This document shows positions 41,720 through 53,717 of a stretch of 64,000 bases of DNA, in pieces. Below the pieces are notes generated by a model that saw only the letters and a program-made list of their open reading frames with translations, was not told the DNA's origin and did no database searches. Numbering within the stretch: the first letter of the stretch is position 1; each line of letters begins with the position of its first letter. Where the stretch lies: contig SWBL01000180.1 in NCBI GenBank assembly GCA_024195585.1, positions 37,337 to 101,336 of the forward strand. The letters are read 5' to 3'. Position numbers and translations under genes: made by a program. Source of the stretch: Aureobasidium sp. EXF-3400 (lineage: Eukaryota; Ascomycota; Dothideomycetes; Dothideales; Saccotheciaceae).

Positions 41720-44203
41720 ATGGCCGCCGAATCTGACTCTCCGAAGCATCTTCAGCCACTTGATCTTGTCTTCAGCTGTAACATCTGCCATGATTCCATT
41801 AGTGACATACCCAGCCCTCCGCCGGATGAGAAAGAACTCGAAGGCATCCGAAAACCTGTCGCTAAGCTCTGGATGACCGAATGCGCACATCTTATATGTG
41901 CAAAACACCTCGAAGGTGGAGGTACGCTTGAGCGCTCTCTGCTTATGGTATGGCCCTCACGTGAACAACAGCTCCTCCATTCCATCCTGCTGGGCAAGCA
42001 CCGCGCGCCGTCTGTCCCGTATGTGTCAACAGGCAGAACAATCGTGCGCTCAAGCAGATGTATGCCGTTAATGGCTTCTCTAAGGGTCAACATGACTCGG
42101 AGATTCCTCAGCATTTCTTCCAATGTCCGCCTGTTGCTCTTGATAGTAAGGAGGGTGGCATGGATGCGCTACGAGTATGGTGCCAAATATTCAGTCTTCA
42201 GCGAATCACAACTAACAGTGGTTCAGTTTCAGTTCCTCGGCCTCGTAACATATGGAATTGCAGTCGCCACTAAATATCGTAATCTGCTGACGACACACTC
42301 CCATCTCAAAGACCAAACAGATCGAATGAAACTGGAAAAGACAGAGGCCGAGACAGAAATTCAAACACTGACGGAGCGAATCACGTTAGCAGAGGAAGCA
42401 GAGAGAAGATACAAAGCCAAAGAGCCTGAGATCAAGCATTACCTTGAGCAGTTTGCCTTAGTAAAAAAGTAAGTCTGGTTAGCTTTAGCTTCGATATTTT
42501 CTGACCTTACCAAATAGAGAGCTGGACCGCCGCAATGAAGACTTGAGCGCGCTTGGTTACCCTCCCCCTCGAATCGACTATACCTTTCCTCCTTCACGAC
42601 TGTTTGAAGATGACACATCCAATGGCCGAGCGACAACCTCACACACTGGACCTAGCGAACGCGCAGATCGAGCCGACCCAAGGATCATCGAGGATCACAT
42701 CCCCAGTGTCTCGAGCACTACTCTGCGGGCCGACTCCTCAAGGACATGTAAGGAAGGCAAAGTATTTGGCTCAAAATATCTTCTAATATCATGCAAGATA
42801 CCGAAGACGACATCCAGGGAATTGGGAACAAGAGGCAAAAGATTGCCGAGTACCGCTACATACCGCGAAACATGCAGAGCCCGTCGAGAGATTTTTCAGC
42901 TCAGAAGCGGCCCGGAATAAGGCTTCCACCCGCCTCTTCAATCACACAGAAGGTCCCTTCCAGAAGCACACATTTTCAACCACCATCTGTTCCGTATCAA
43001 AGTACCAATTCGCAATTCACCTTTGTAAACCGAAGCGACGATGTACGCGCCGGTCCTCAGGCGATGGACACTCAGCATGAAACTTGGGAGCCATGGGGAC
43101 GTACAGAGGCCAACCGCAAACCCGACACTCCGCCCTACATGAGTGGTGCTTTGCAGTCAGATGGCTCGGATTTCGCGAAACCAGCAGCACCGTTCAGGCC
43201 TCCCAAGCAGCAAAAGAGAAAGATTCAGCCAGTCGATAGCATCGATGATGTCTCAAGGTCTGACTTCATCACTTCTGAGCGACTCCCAACGAACATAGCG
43301 TCCCATCAGCAGTTTGACATTGGAGGAGATGTCGATTCTGTATCACGCAGTACGCTCGGCCAGCCGCAAGAGTCATACAATTCTTATTCAACGACTAGAC
43401 AGCATCCACTACCTTCTCGAGGAACGCGTCCAGACTATCATCAACACCAATCATTCGAGCAATCGCCTGCGCTAAACATCCTACCAAGGGCAAATCAGTC
43501 ACCATATCGTGCACCACAAGTTCGAAACGACGCTTTTCGACCACCAGCCGATCGTCAATCGAACAGGCCTTATACTCCATCACCACAACAATTCAATTTC
43601 GTACAACAATCAGATAGTATTTCGGTGACCAGTCCTTTCTTCCGAGCAGACCAAGGCCGTAACTCGAAACACCATACTACCTCGTCACCGATGATGCAAA
43701 GGACATCTCACCAGACGATGCCAAGTTTCAAGATGGCTCCCCCTCGGAAACCTGTACCAAGCAGCTCTCAATCACGATCCCAAACAATGAATGGTCTCTC
43801 TTTCGTCCAATACCCGCAGCTTGACCGAGACTACGTTTATAACTCCGACGTGCCGTTTGATGGTTATGTACAGGGATCGGCGACCCGAGCCTTGAGAGAT
43901 TCAAATGGTTTATTTGTGAGGCCAGACATGCACCAGAGTTCAATGCCAACGGTTGATTCAAGACACGGCACGATACGGTCGTCCCAATATTCTAACCGAC
44001 CTCAACCATTACCTTCTAGAGTCCCATCTTTGGCATCGAGCATTAACATTCCTCGCGAAAGGAAAGGGCCAAGTCACGACGGAGCACTAGCCAATATACG
44101 GGGTGTTAAGGGCAGCTCAACATCATCAAAAGGCATGTCGAGGGACATGTTCAGCTCTAGAGTGGGCGTCTTCTCCAGCTCTCGACGCAGCGTGCGGCGA
44201 TGA
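41720..44203 (+). CDS. RING-like zinc finger and coiled-coil protein
   Basis: Exons are 41720-41921, 41972-42174, 42227-42468, 42518-42747 and 42798-44203, giving 760 aa. The N-terminus has a RING-like metal site: CNIC (about 20-23), CAHLICAKH (about 55-63) and CPVC about 20 residues later, formed across intron 1. Residues about 150-225 are a charged coiled coil (HSHLKDQTDRMKLEKTEAE onward). The remaining 500 residues are Ser/Pro/Gln-rich and disordered with a basic end. RING plus coiled coil plus disordered tail resembles the Zip3/HEI10/RNF212 plan of meiotic SUMO/ubiquitin ligases, but I cannot confirm membership. The acceptor of intron 2 could also lie slightly upstream. Confidence 0.72.
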
Positions 44204-44492
44204 GGTACCGGCTCTGTTGCCTTGCTGTCTAGTAGCTTTTTTCGAAGTATCCGTTGAAGTTGTGGTTCAGTGATATTTATCTTGGCGTAGGAAGATGGGC
44301 AATTTATCCGGTCCGGTTAAACGGACAGACTGAGCTCCCCACATTCGTCACCGCTTGGTATTTAACCCCGCCAACGCGAAGTTGACACAATAACGTGGAC
44401 AATATACCGATAGTATACCAAGCCAACGTACACAATAAAGTGCCCTGCATCCAATCACAAAGCAACGTCCAATCCGGTCACGGCAACGAATC

Positions 44493-45573
44493 ATGTCTCG
44501 CCCAGGAGTAACCCGTACTGCATCAACCAACCTTGGCAGTGGAAATGGATACAGAGTGCTAGACGGCAAGGTTGCCATTGTCACTGGTGCCTCTAGAGGT
44601 AAGCGTGGATCAGCTATGGAGATCCAGGTCGAACGATTGTTGAAAAGCACTTAGGTATCGGCGCCGCGACATGCGAGAACCTCGCATCCAAGGGCTGCTC
44701 TCTGATCATGAACTACACCTCCGACTCGTCCGAATCCATCACCACACAGTTGGCCGAGCGTCTCCAAAAAGAGCATGGAATCAAGGCCTTGCCCGTGCAA
44801 GCCGACATGGGCACTGAGAATGGCCCTGCACACCTTATCGCCACAGCATTGAACCACTTTGCCCACCCAAAGACACGCAAGCTGCAGATCGACATCATCA
44901 TCAACAATGCTGGCGTCGCATCCAACCGTAAAATCGAGGACTGCGATGCTGACGACTTTGACTTTGTGTACCGCGTCAATGTCCGAGGTCCTCTTTTCCT
45001 CATGAAGGCTGCTCTGCCCTACTTGCCTACTGACCGCAGTGGTCGTATTGTCAATCTTAGCAGTGTTAGTGCTAGCTGTGGCTTCAGCGAACAGAGTGTC
45101 TATGGAGGCTCAAAGGCTGCTGTTGAGGCTATGACACGCACCTGGGCTCGTGAGTTGGCTGAGCGAACCACCGTCAACGCCATCAACCCCGGTCCCGTCA
45201 TGACTGGTAAGTGTCGCTGCTTTCATCACTTACGTGCCGATGCTGACTGTGCACTTCCTCGAAGATATGTGGAGCGGAGTCACAAAAGAGTTCCAAGAGG
45301 GTATTGCACCTTGGCTCAAGAACACACCTCTGGCAGCCGTCCGCCCTGGCGTTGACAGCGAGGATTTGGTCAAGGGCGCCGAAATTGCTGGAGGCCGTCC
45401 TGTAAGTCAAGTTGCATTATGCTTTCAGACTGGAGCCAGAAGACTTACTTTTTGTGAATCAGGCATACGAATCTGAAACTGCTGGCGTCATCGCTATGCT
45501 CTGTACCCCTGATGCTGCGTACACCACTGGCTCTGTCATCAGTTGTAATGGAGGTTTCAAGTTCAGTACATAG
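44493..45573 (+). CDS. Short-chain dehydrogenase/reductase (FabG-like)
   Basis: Exons are 44493-44598, 44655-45206, 45265-45401 and 45463-45573, giving 301 aa. The cofactor loop TGASRGIG is formed across intron 1, NNAG follows at about 140, and the catalytic Ser (NLSSVSA) and YxxxK (YGGSK) are present, so this should be an active classical SDR using NAD(P)H. The closest feel is 3-oxoacyl-ACP reductase and related fungal ketoreductases; the substrate is unknown. The C-terminus ends TTGSVISCNGGFKFST, as usual in this family. No polyketide or terpene genes are adjacent. Confidence 0.9.
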
Positions 45574-45915
45574 ATGGACCTGGCTAGTATTGGAAATTGG
45601 AGATATCGTGGCAACACGATGTGCATCATTCCTCACCCATGTACCAACCTTGTACGGCAATAGAAGCTTCAGCACCCGTAAATATTCAGAAATCTGCTTC
45701 ACTATGGTACCTCGAGCGACTCCTTCGGAAAAGACGTGTCATAACAAATAGGCTTGATACTGGCTAAAGACGTGATGAAGGCTAGTCAATGCAAAGGCGA
45801 GCGAATACTTCAGTAAGATCTACTCTGGCTCTGTATTGCCAGTACCCGATCCGTCCCGATGACAACACAACTGACATAAGTATAATTCTGATGAAAGCGA
45901 CAAACCAGTACCCTT
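45574..45915. other. Convergent 3' intergenic region
   Basis: These 342 bp separate the stops of the SDR gene and the large Ser-rich gene. Nothing else is seen. Confidence 0.5.
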
Positions 45916-48900
45916 TCAGAGGGTATTTGCATCCGTGATCGAAGTCTCAGATGCATTCAACAATTTTGCAAGCTCCTGTGTTTGAGTTGCTCTTACAACC
46001 TCCAAAAGATCTCTAGTGCTCTTACGGATACTTCTTCTAGAATCCACCGACAACAGGGACACACTTCGCCAGTGTCCCTTGCGGTCATCGACCACAGTGA
46101 CCGAGGGGAAGTGGCGAGTGATAGGACCGGAGGACAAACGTTGTTTGACAGACGGGACGGTCAACGATTCGGCGGTAGACATCTTCGAGTCAATTTCAGG
46201 CGACCCGGTGGTAATGAGTCTGTCTGAGGTATGGTCCTGTTCGTCTGCAGCACCGTTTCGCTCGACTTCAGTATTGTCCAGAGACGTCGGAAGCTGCACA
46301 TAGGCTTGATACATGCGAGACAATCTCCGTGCGCTCAGTGCTCTGTCCGGTTCTGCGGGCCTGTCCTCGACATTTCCATATGGCAAACCAGGCACAACAG
46401 ACACATCATCTGAATGGTCTTCCAATCCCAACTCAGTTGCTGCCTGACTATGCATGGATTGTGATCCATCATACGGACAAGAGACGACTGGGACGTGTTC
46501 AGATGGAGATTTGTCTTCACACAATGTTGACTTTTGACGATGGCGATGGAGAACGCCGAGCCCTTCTTTGCTGTGATGGCCTTCTCCTTCGAGATGATCC
46601 GTGGAACGAGAAGATTGATCCTTGAGATCTGAGTGCGGGGACGAGTATGAATGTACCGGTAGCACTGGAGGCAGAACTTCGAGTTCTGGGTGCTCAAGCC
46701 TACCTCCTGTTGCCGTGGACGATCGGCGGTTACGAGCTGCGGAGGAAGTAAGAAGATTAGAATAGTAGCGGAAGACTGTTCCGAATGTCATCGACCGCGA
46801 TTTTGCGATCCAGTTTCTTCTTTTGGAATTTGCCAGACGTGGCCAACCCTTATGTGATTTTGTCGCCTCCTCAACGGAGTTTGCTTGGTCAATGGTGCAT
46901 GGAGTTTGGCCTTGAGCAAAATCTCGACAGATTATACCATCATGGTGCCCAGCTGAACTACAGCGTCGTTCCCGTGTATGGGATGGATATCGACTCCAGG
47001 AATGAGGTGGACCAATTGCACGAAGATGCGATTTGGTGCCCTTTGTAATAGCCGTGTCCATGGTCCAGATGGTGCTACGTTTTTTACCACGGGACTTGGA
47101 AGATTGGGCAGTAACATCTGCAGAGGATTTAAAGTCTCTCATACTTTGACTTCTGCGAACAGCTGGTAGCTCTTCGGCTTCCAATGGGTCGAGTTCCTCA
47201 AGCGTTGCTGTTGCCAATCTCGCTTCACTGGTAGATTGGAAACCGAAAGGGCTTGTGAAAACAGGTGCATGTCGCGGGGTCGGTACGGTCTCGATATTTT
47301 GGTTGCTTGGACGCAGAAGAGCCGCTTTCTCTGCCTGGTGCTGTAGCAGCGCCTTTTCCATCAAGGCTTCTTCCGTTCCCTTTCTGCTAGGACTGAGAAG
47401 AGGACTGGCACGACGTATGGTTCGCTCCGGATAATCACCTTGATCTTCATTCGCGTCCACTTCAATCTTTGGTCCCCCCAAAGTCGATTTGCGGCGACGG
47501 CTGTCACCCACGATTGAAAGACTTCTTTCGTAGTTCATCAAGGATTGGCGTGATTGCAAAGATGGAGTGGCGGCCAAGGTACTGATTGAGTGTGCACTGG
47601 CGGGCCTCAGCTCCGCGTTATCAGTGAAGCTGGCCGCTCGCTGAGCGTCCTGTGACCTAGAGGAGGACTGTGGCACGGATAGAAAGTCTTGAGCATCCCT
47701 GGTTCCGTCGTAAGTCTGATTGAGAAAAGACTGGGTCCGACCACCAAGCAATGGCGTGCTGGTACTTCGAAGTTTGGACCGTGTGAGTCCAGGAAACAGT
47801 ATGTGCAAGACCGAGCGGTGCTTCTTTCTGGACTTGGGAACAGTGGAGGCATCATTGAGATCCTCCTTGAATTTGCTCAGCTTTCCGAGGCTTCCTGAAC
47901 TGTCACTTTTTGGAAGGGAACACGTCATGCTGCGACCAGGCCAACCACTGACGCATGCTGAGCTGCTCACGGACACAGACTCTCTGGGATCAGCATGAGA
48001 TGCCGAACCACTTGCTATGAAGCTGATGCCAGTAGACACAGACACGACCCTTTCTGCTTGACAAGCAGTGTTTTGTTTTCCCTGGTTGGTAAGTTCGGAC
48101 ATGTTAGGGACCATCAATTTTCCTTTGACAGACTCATGATAGAGATCAGATGCGTGCTCTATTGAGGGTACGATCGGAGCCTCCATGGCAGTGCTTGGCC
48201 TACGGCTGTATATAGAAGAAGACTCGTCTTCGAGAACCTTTTCCCAGGTAGAGGGTCCAACCGAGCTAGCAAAACCGGAGCTGGATATGCTCTTGCAGCG
48301 TCCAGGGCCCGTAGACGAGAGCACGATGCTGTTGAGACTTGCGTGTGTATGGCGATTTTGTCTGTCTGGCTCGCTCGCGCTTGAAGCTTCTGAAGCTTGT
48401 GATCGTGTACGTAAATGCTGCGAGATTTGCATATCGTGCAAGTGCAGCGAAGTGGTCGAGTCTTGAGGCAATACCTTGTGCTTGTCTGCGCTTCTTGACT
48501 TGCCTCTCACCAGCTGCGGTTGACCCAAGTCTGAAGGTGATAGTTGAGGACTTGTTGATTGCGAACCGGCAGAGTTGACTGTCTTCAAGAACTGCGCAGG
48601 GCTCGTTTGTACATTTGTGGGTGATGATTGCCATATATCGTCCGCATCTATGAAGGTAGGACCAGGGAGATGAACAGTGAGAGCACCTTTGAACTCCTGC
48701 TGCATGTCGGAGGATAGCGAACGTCTCGGTTGTGATGTAGAGTCTGCTGAACAGAATGCGGGAGGTACACTGACTGACCGGCGTGGCTCCTCTGGGACGA
48801 TGATACAGCGTTTAAGGGGCTCAGAAGATTGAATGTGTTGAACTGACTCTGCATCCATGATCACGCAGCTGTCGTTCGCGAGAGAAGCAAGTCTAGATCC

Positions 48901-49383
48901 GACCAAGCACAATGACTGAGCATCGTCATCATAACCACTAGCAAGTTCCGGAAGGCCATGCTCCAGCCGTTTCCCTAGCGATGCTTGAGGCCTAAGATTC
49001 GACTTACTTGCCGGTTTCTTGTGGCATTTATCTGTCACTAGGCTCTTGCGACTCAGCTGTCTGCGCAGCTTGTTGGTGAAGCTTGGTGAATGTATGATAC
49101 TTTCGTCAACTTCAGGCTTACGATGACGGATCTTGAGGGCATGAGGATGATCATCTGGCAAGGAAGCAGCAACAAAGATACGGCGAAGCTCAAGGTCGTC
49201 TGCCGGATAGAGTGGATGGCTTCTTTGCGTGTGATCATCTGTGGTGTCTGGGGTATGCTTGTTATGAGCAAAGTGTGTTTTAATGTTGACCAAAGATTTG
49301 AAGGGTCTGACAGGCCTCGGAGGTGTATCGTCGGGCGACTGTGATCTCAGAGGCGCAGTACAGCAAAGCTTTGCTGCGGCCAT
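45916..49383 (-). CDS. Large Ser-rich hypothetical protein
   Basis: A single open frame of 1155 aa from the ATG at 49383 (MAAAKLCCTAPLRSQSPDD). Almost the whole protein is Ser/Thr/Pro/Arg-rich and likely disordered, with many RxxS sites (RRSVSVPP, RRSLSS, RRPSTA, RRKSTLGG) that suit basophilic kinases. A few denser islands may be conserved: PVRPFKSLVNIKTHFAHNK near the start, RSVLHILFPGLTRSKLRS in the middle and SIRKSTRDLLEVVRATQTQELAKLLNA at the C-terminus. No enzyme domain is recognised. It may be a signalling or polarity scaffold; the function is unknown. Frame-neutral introns cannot be excluded. Confidence 0.75.
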   Translation of the reverse strand: MAAAKLCCTAPLRSQSPDDTPPRPVRPFKSLVNIKTHFAHNKHTPDTTDDHTQRSHPLYPADDLELRRIFVAASLPDDHPHALKIRHRKPEVDESIIHSPSFTNKLRRQLSRKSLVTDKCHKKPASKSNLRPQASLGKRLEHGLPELASGYDDDAQSLCLVGSRLASLANDSCVIMDAESVQHIQSSEPLKRCIIVPEEPRRSVSVPPAFCSADSTSQPRRSLSSDMQQEFKGALTVHLPGPTFIDADDIWQSSPTNVQTSPAQFLKTVNSAGSQSTSPQLSPSDLGQPQLVRGKSRSADKHKVLPQDSTTSLHLHDMQISQHLRTRSQASEASSASEPDRQNRHTHASLNSIVLSSTGPGRCKSISSSGFASSVGPSTWEKVLEDESSSIYSRRPSTAMEAPIVPSIEHASDLYHESVKGKLMVPNMSELTNQGKQNTACQAERVVSVSTGISFIASGSASHADPRESVSVSSSACVSGWPGRSMTCSLPKSDSSGSLGKLSKFKEDLNDASTVPKSRKKHRSVLHILFPGLTRSKLRSTSTPLLGGRTQSFLNQTYDGTRDAQDFLSVPQSSSRSQDAQRAASFTDNAELRPASAHSISTLAATPSLQSRQSLMNYERSLSIVGDSRRRKSTLGGPKIEVDANEDQGDYPERTIRRASPLLSPSRKGTEEALMEKALLQHQAEKAALLRPSNQNIETVPTPRHAPVFTSPFGFQSTSEARLATATLEELDPLEAEELPAVRRSQSMRDFKSSADVTAQSSKSRGKKRSTIWTMDTAITKGTKSHLRAIGPPHSWSRYPSHTRERRCSSAGHHDGIICRDFAQGQTPCTIDQANSVEEATKSHKGWPRLANSKRRNWIAKSRSMTFGTVFRYYSNLLTSSAARNRRSSTATGGRLEHPELEVLPPVLPVHSYSSPHSDLKDQSSRSTDHLEGEGHHSKEGLGVLHRHRQKSTLCEDKSPSEHVPVVSCPYDGSQSMHSQAATELGLEDHSDDVSVVPGLPYGNVEDRPAEPDRALSARRLSRMYQAYVQLPTSLDNTEVERNGAADEQDHTSDRLITTGSPEIDSKMSTAESLTVPSVKQRLSSGPITRHFPSVTVVDDRKGHWRSVSLLSVDSRRSIRKSTRDLLEVVRATQTQELAKLLNASETSITDANTL

Positions 49384-50526
49384 TGCAAATACAATGTTAT
49401 AAGAGTCGACTGAAGATAAAAAATGTGGACTTGGAAGCAATGTGACAAGAGCTCGATGGTCGACAGACTCCCAATCAAGCGAGGTCAACACTTGAGATAG
49501 GCGTCATGGATGCTGCTTTCCTACCTTGGATGCCCAACTCCATGGTGTTTGGGATTACTCTGTGCAGGAAGGTGCACTGCAAGGTTTCTGTCAGAGAAAC
49601 GAAAAGATTCATCGTGCCATATATGCCCTCTTCTACAACTACAAGATGTCCAGTCTCTATCAGCACTATGAAGGTTGTCTCTGTTAGTGTGCCTGTGTGG
49701 AGTTGTGATTTGTTACACCCTCGTTGTCGCATCGTTGGTATACGAGGAAAGTGGTCGAAGACTCGAGACGGTCCTGTCCGTGCACAGCCAATCAGAAGGC
49801 CCAGGGCAAGTGACGCTTTGTGTCGGGTTGACCAATCCCCAGCTCCGCGATCGGCCATACGACAAGCTCGTGCCAACGAGGGCAGACGGCTATGATTCAC
49901 CGAATGCACAGCATTTGTGGAGAGAGGTCCAGATTGCCAGATGCGCAAGCATCCGGTGAGTAATGGACCTGCGTGTTCGGCCGCTCGCGGAGGAGGCATG
50001 TCAAAAAAAAATACGTTGCATGGAGCACAGAAGAGGGCGTGTTACGAGAAACCATGAGAATGTACGAGTAATCGCAGAGGTGAAAGCGAGTTTGGTGGCA
50101 GGTTAGCGCGTTCTGGGTCGAGATCTACATACGTAGGGTGGGCTTGCGATGGAGTCATTGGAATTCAGCCAACCCCCAGTCGACAACAATATCAAGCTCT
50201 ATACTGCAAATGAGGCAGCCAATTTAGACACGGACATGGACCCAGGCACAGAGACAAGGGCTCGAGAAGTGGGAGAGAGCAGCCATGCAACCTTTTTGAT
50301 GCCAGGTCGAGAGACAAGGCTAACAATGGCGTGATGGCGCACCGCGGGGTCTCTTCAACGTTTCCAGTGAGAGTGAGCGAACTGCTCCGCAGTCGACGTG
50401 GTCTAAGCGCCATAGCGAAAATCTGCTGAGTACTTAAACGTGCCTGCGCTGCTGTCCATTGTGCCTCCATCCGCATCTCCCCTTTCCTCTTTCCCTGTCC
50501 ATTTTCATTTTCACACATCAGCAGCC
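49384..50526. promoter_or_regulatory. Divergent upstream region, Ser-rich gene/met6
   Basis: The 1.14 kb between divergent starts contains the met6 promoter. The last 80 bp before the met6 ATG are a C/T-rich leader. Short open frames on both strands around 49480-50000 lack family character. No RNA gene is seen. Confidence 0.45.
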
Positions 50527-52898
50527 ATGGTTCAATCTTCGATCTTGGGTTTCCCCCGTATGGGACGTCTGAGAGACCTGAAGAAGGCCAACGAGGCATA
50601 CTGGGCTGGCAAGCTGTCGAGAGATGACTTGCTCGCCGAGGGCAAGAGACTCCGTGGCGAGCACTGGAAGATCCAGAAGGACGCCGGTGTCGACATCATC
50701 CCCAGCAACGACTTTGCCTTCTACGACCACGTCCTCGACCACATCCAGATGTTCAACGTAAGTCTCTTGTTCCCCGCCCTCCCTGGCTTCGCTCCACGCT
50801 TTACCCCAGCATACTGACCCCATACCAGGCCATCCCCGAGAGATACTCAAAGCACGGCCTCGACCCTCTTGATGAGTACTTCGCCATGGGCCGTGGTCAC
50901 CAGCGTGACGGCATTGACGTGCCCTCGCTCGAGATGGTCAAGTGGTTCGACTCAAACTACCACTACGTCAAGCCCACTCTCCAAGACAACCAGACCTTCA
51001 AGCTCGCTTCCAACCCCAAGCCCGTCCGCGACTTCCTTGAGGCAAAGGAGGCTGGCATCACCACCCGCCCTGTCCTCCTTGGTCCCGTCTCCTTCCTTGC
51101 CCTCGGTAAGGCCGACCGTGGCCAGTCCGTTGAGCCCATCACCCTCCTCGAGAAGCTTTTGCCCGTCTACGAGCAGCTCCTGCAGGAGCTGAAGAAGGCT
51201 GGTGCCGAGACTGTCCAGATCGACGAGCCCGTCCTTGTCTTCGACTTGCCCGCTAAGGTCAAGGAGGCCTTCAAGCCTGCCTACGAGAAGCTCTCTGCTG
51301 CTCAAGGCCCCCAGATTGTCCTCGCCACCTACTTCGGTGACATTGTCCACAACTTCGATGTCGTTGACGCTGCCTTCAAGAACCTCCACGCTCTCCACGT
51401 CGACCTTGTCCGTCACCCCGAGCAGCTCCAGCAAGTCATTGACCACCTCGGCCCCAAGCAGATCCTGTCTGCTGGTGTTGTTGACGGTCGTAACATCTGG
51501 AAGACCAACTTTAAGAAGGCTATCGAGGTTGTTGAGACCGCCGTTCAGAAGCTCGGCAAGGACAGAGTTATCGTTGCCTCTTCCAGCTCTCTTCTCCACA
51601 CTCCCCACACTCTCGCCAGCGAGAAGACTCTTCCCGAAGAGGTCAAGGACTGGTTCTCGTTCGCTTCCGAGAAGGCCGTCGAGGTTGCCATCATCGCCAA
51701 GGCTGTTACCGAGGGCCCTGCCGCCGTCCGCGAGCAACTCGAGGCCAACGCCAAGTCCATGCAGGCTCGTGCCTCTTCTGCCCGTACCAACAACTCAGAG
51801 GTCAAGGACAGACAGTCCAAGGTCACTCCTGAGATGCACAACCGCCAATCTCCCTTCGACGCCCGTTACGCTCAACAGAAGGAGCACCTCAGCCTTCCCA
51901 TCTTCCCTACCACTACTATCGGTTCGTTCCCTCAGACCAAGGAGATCCGTCTGCAGCGTAACAAGCTTGTCAAGAACGAGATCACCGCCGAGGAGTACGA
52001 GAAGTTCATTGAGAAGGAGATCCAGGATGTTGTCAAGATCCAGGATGAGTTGGACCTCGACGTCTACGTTCACGGTGAGCCTGAGCGTAACGACATGGTC
52101 CAGTACTTCGGTGAGCGTCTCGATGGTTACGTCTTCACCACCCACGCTTGGGTTCAGTCTTACGGCTCTCGCTGTGTCCGTCCCCCGATCATCGTCGGTG
52201 ACATCTCTCGTCCCGCTCCCATGACCGTCAAGGAGAGCAAGTACGCCGCCAGCATTAGCAAGAAGCCCATGAAGGGTATGCTTACTGGTCCTATCACCTG
52301 TCTCCGCTGGTCTTTCCCTCGTGACGATGTTCACCAGTCGGTTCAGGCTCAGCAGCTTGCTCTTGCTCTGCGCGACGAGGTCGTTGACCTTGAGGCCGCT
52401 GGTATCTACGTCATCCAGGTTGACGAGCCTGCTCTCCGTGAGGGTCTTCCTCTTCGTTCCGGCAAGGAGCGTGAGGCTTACCTTGACTGGGCTGTCGACA
52501 GCTTCAAGCTCTCTACTGCTGGTGTTAAGGACTCTACTCAGATTCACAGTCACTTCTGCTACTCTGAGTTCCAAGACTTCTTCCACGCCATTGCTGCCCT
52601 TGACGCTGATGTCCTCTCCATCGAGAACAGCAAGAGTGACGCCAAGCTCCTCAAGGTCTTCATCGACGAGGACTACCCCAGACACATTGGCCCTGGTGTC
52701 TACGACATCCACTCTCCCAGAGTTCCCAGCGAGCAAGAGATCAAGGACCGCATCGAGGAGATGCTCCAGTACCTCAAGCCTGAGCAGCTTTGGATCAACC
52801 CTGACTGCGGTCTCAAGACCCGCCAGTGGAAGGAGACCAAGGAGGCCCTGGTCAACATGGTCAACGCTGCCAAGGCTTTCCGCCAGAAGCACACTTAA
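50527..52898 (+). CDS. met6: Cobalamin-independent methionine synthase
   Basis: Exons are 50527-50757 and 50829-52898 (intron 50758-50828), giving 766 aa, the full family length. The start [21 protein letters not shown] and the C-terminal zinc site (HSHFCYSEF and [10 protein letters not shown]) are intact. It transfers a methyl group from 5-methyltetrahydrofolate polyglutamate to homocysteine. Codon use is very biased (GTC, CTC, AAG, GCC), as in highly expressed fungal genes, which also leaves long stop-free antisense and alternate frames across the gene that should be ignored. Confidence 0.98.
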
Positions 52899-53717
52899 AC
52901 ACACATCAACACAACTATGCATCCATTTGAGATGACAGTACCATTGGGATGACAGCACTCAACAGCTGCATCATAGCGTTCATTCAACAGAGATACCCCA
53001 TTTATTCAACTATAATGATTGCATGACGGAAGGAGTTCAACAAAAAGGCTATGGAATTGGGTCAAAAAGTTATGGACCATGACGATCTCAACGATCGAAA
53101 TTCACGAAACGGCGTCCTATTTGATTTGGTGTTGCCTAGATAGTTATCTGCAACAAATTGACATGGCATTTACATCGTCAACACAACATGTTCGTGTCTC
53201 CGATGTTGTTACTGTGATAATGTGATAGTACATGTGATGGGTTTGTTGATTCTGTTCGAAAACGGAAACCATACCGACACATTTCCCGAGTGTGCTAGGA
53301 TAGATTTCAATCTTCGTCGCTCACAGTTTACTGTCCTTGATTATGTCCATGTGGCCGGAGCAGTATCATGGTGGGAAAGGAAGGTCTCACAGTCCACGGT
53401 GTTTGTCACCTGTACTGATAGTTACACGAGTGGTCCCTGACGAGACATTAGGCTCAAGGTACTCCCCTTATCCGTACTTGATGCTTGAGCGAGGATTGGC
53501 TTAATCAACATTTTCGTAGAGGAGTATGTTGTGTGGTACAAACGTTCTAGTCTTTGCTGGTTGAGCATACGTTCTCTGTGATATACCACGTGTAGTCCGA
53601 ATGATCGCTGTTGTGCCTAGTAACGTTGCTGAAAGCTAGTAGATGCATTCGCTGAGGTCGCGCCCAAAACATCTATCGAAAACTTGCAATATGAAAAGTG
53701 ATGATGATGATACCATC
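52899..53717. other. Convergent 3' intergenic region
   Basis: These 819 bp separate the stops of met6 and the CREG-like gene, longer than most convergent gaps here. Two short plus-strand frames (53019-53225 and 53222-53440) look random. I see no RNA gene. Confidence 0.45.

Noticed and set aside
49475..49999. Overlapping 174- and 129-codon frames upstream of met6.
   Set aside because: Both strands are open over the same stretch with unremarkable composition, no splice structure and no recognisable domain.
50952..52958. Long open frames on the antisense strand and in another plus-strand frame across met6 (261, 387 and 340 codons).
   Set aside because: They are a by-product of the extreme codon bias of met6, which avoids stop-generating codons in every frame; they are Ser/Leu/Arg- or Val/Leu/Asp-monotonous and have no family character.
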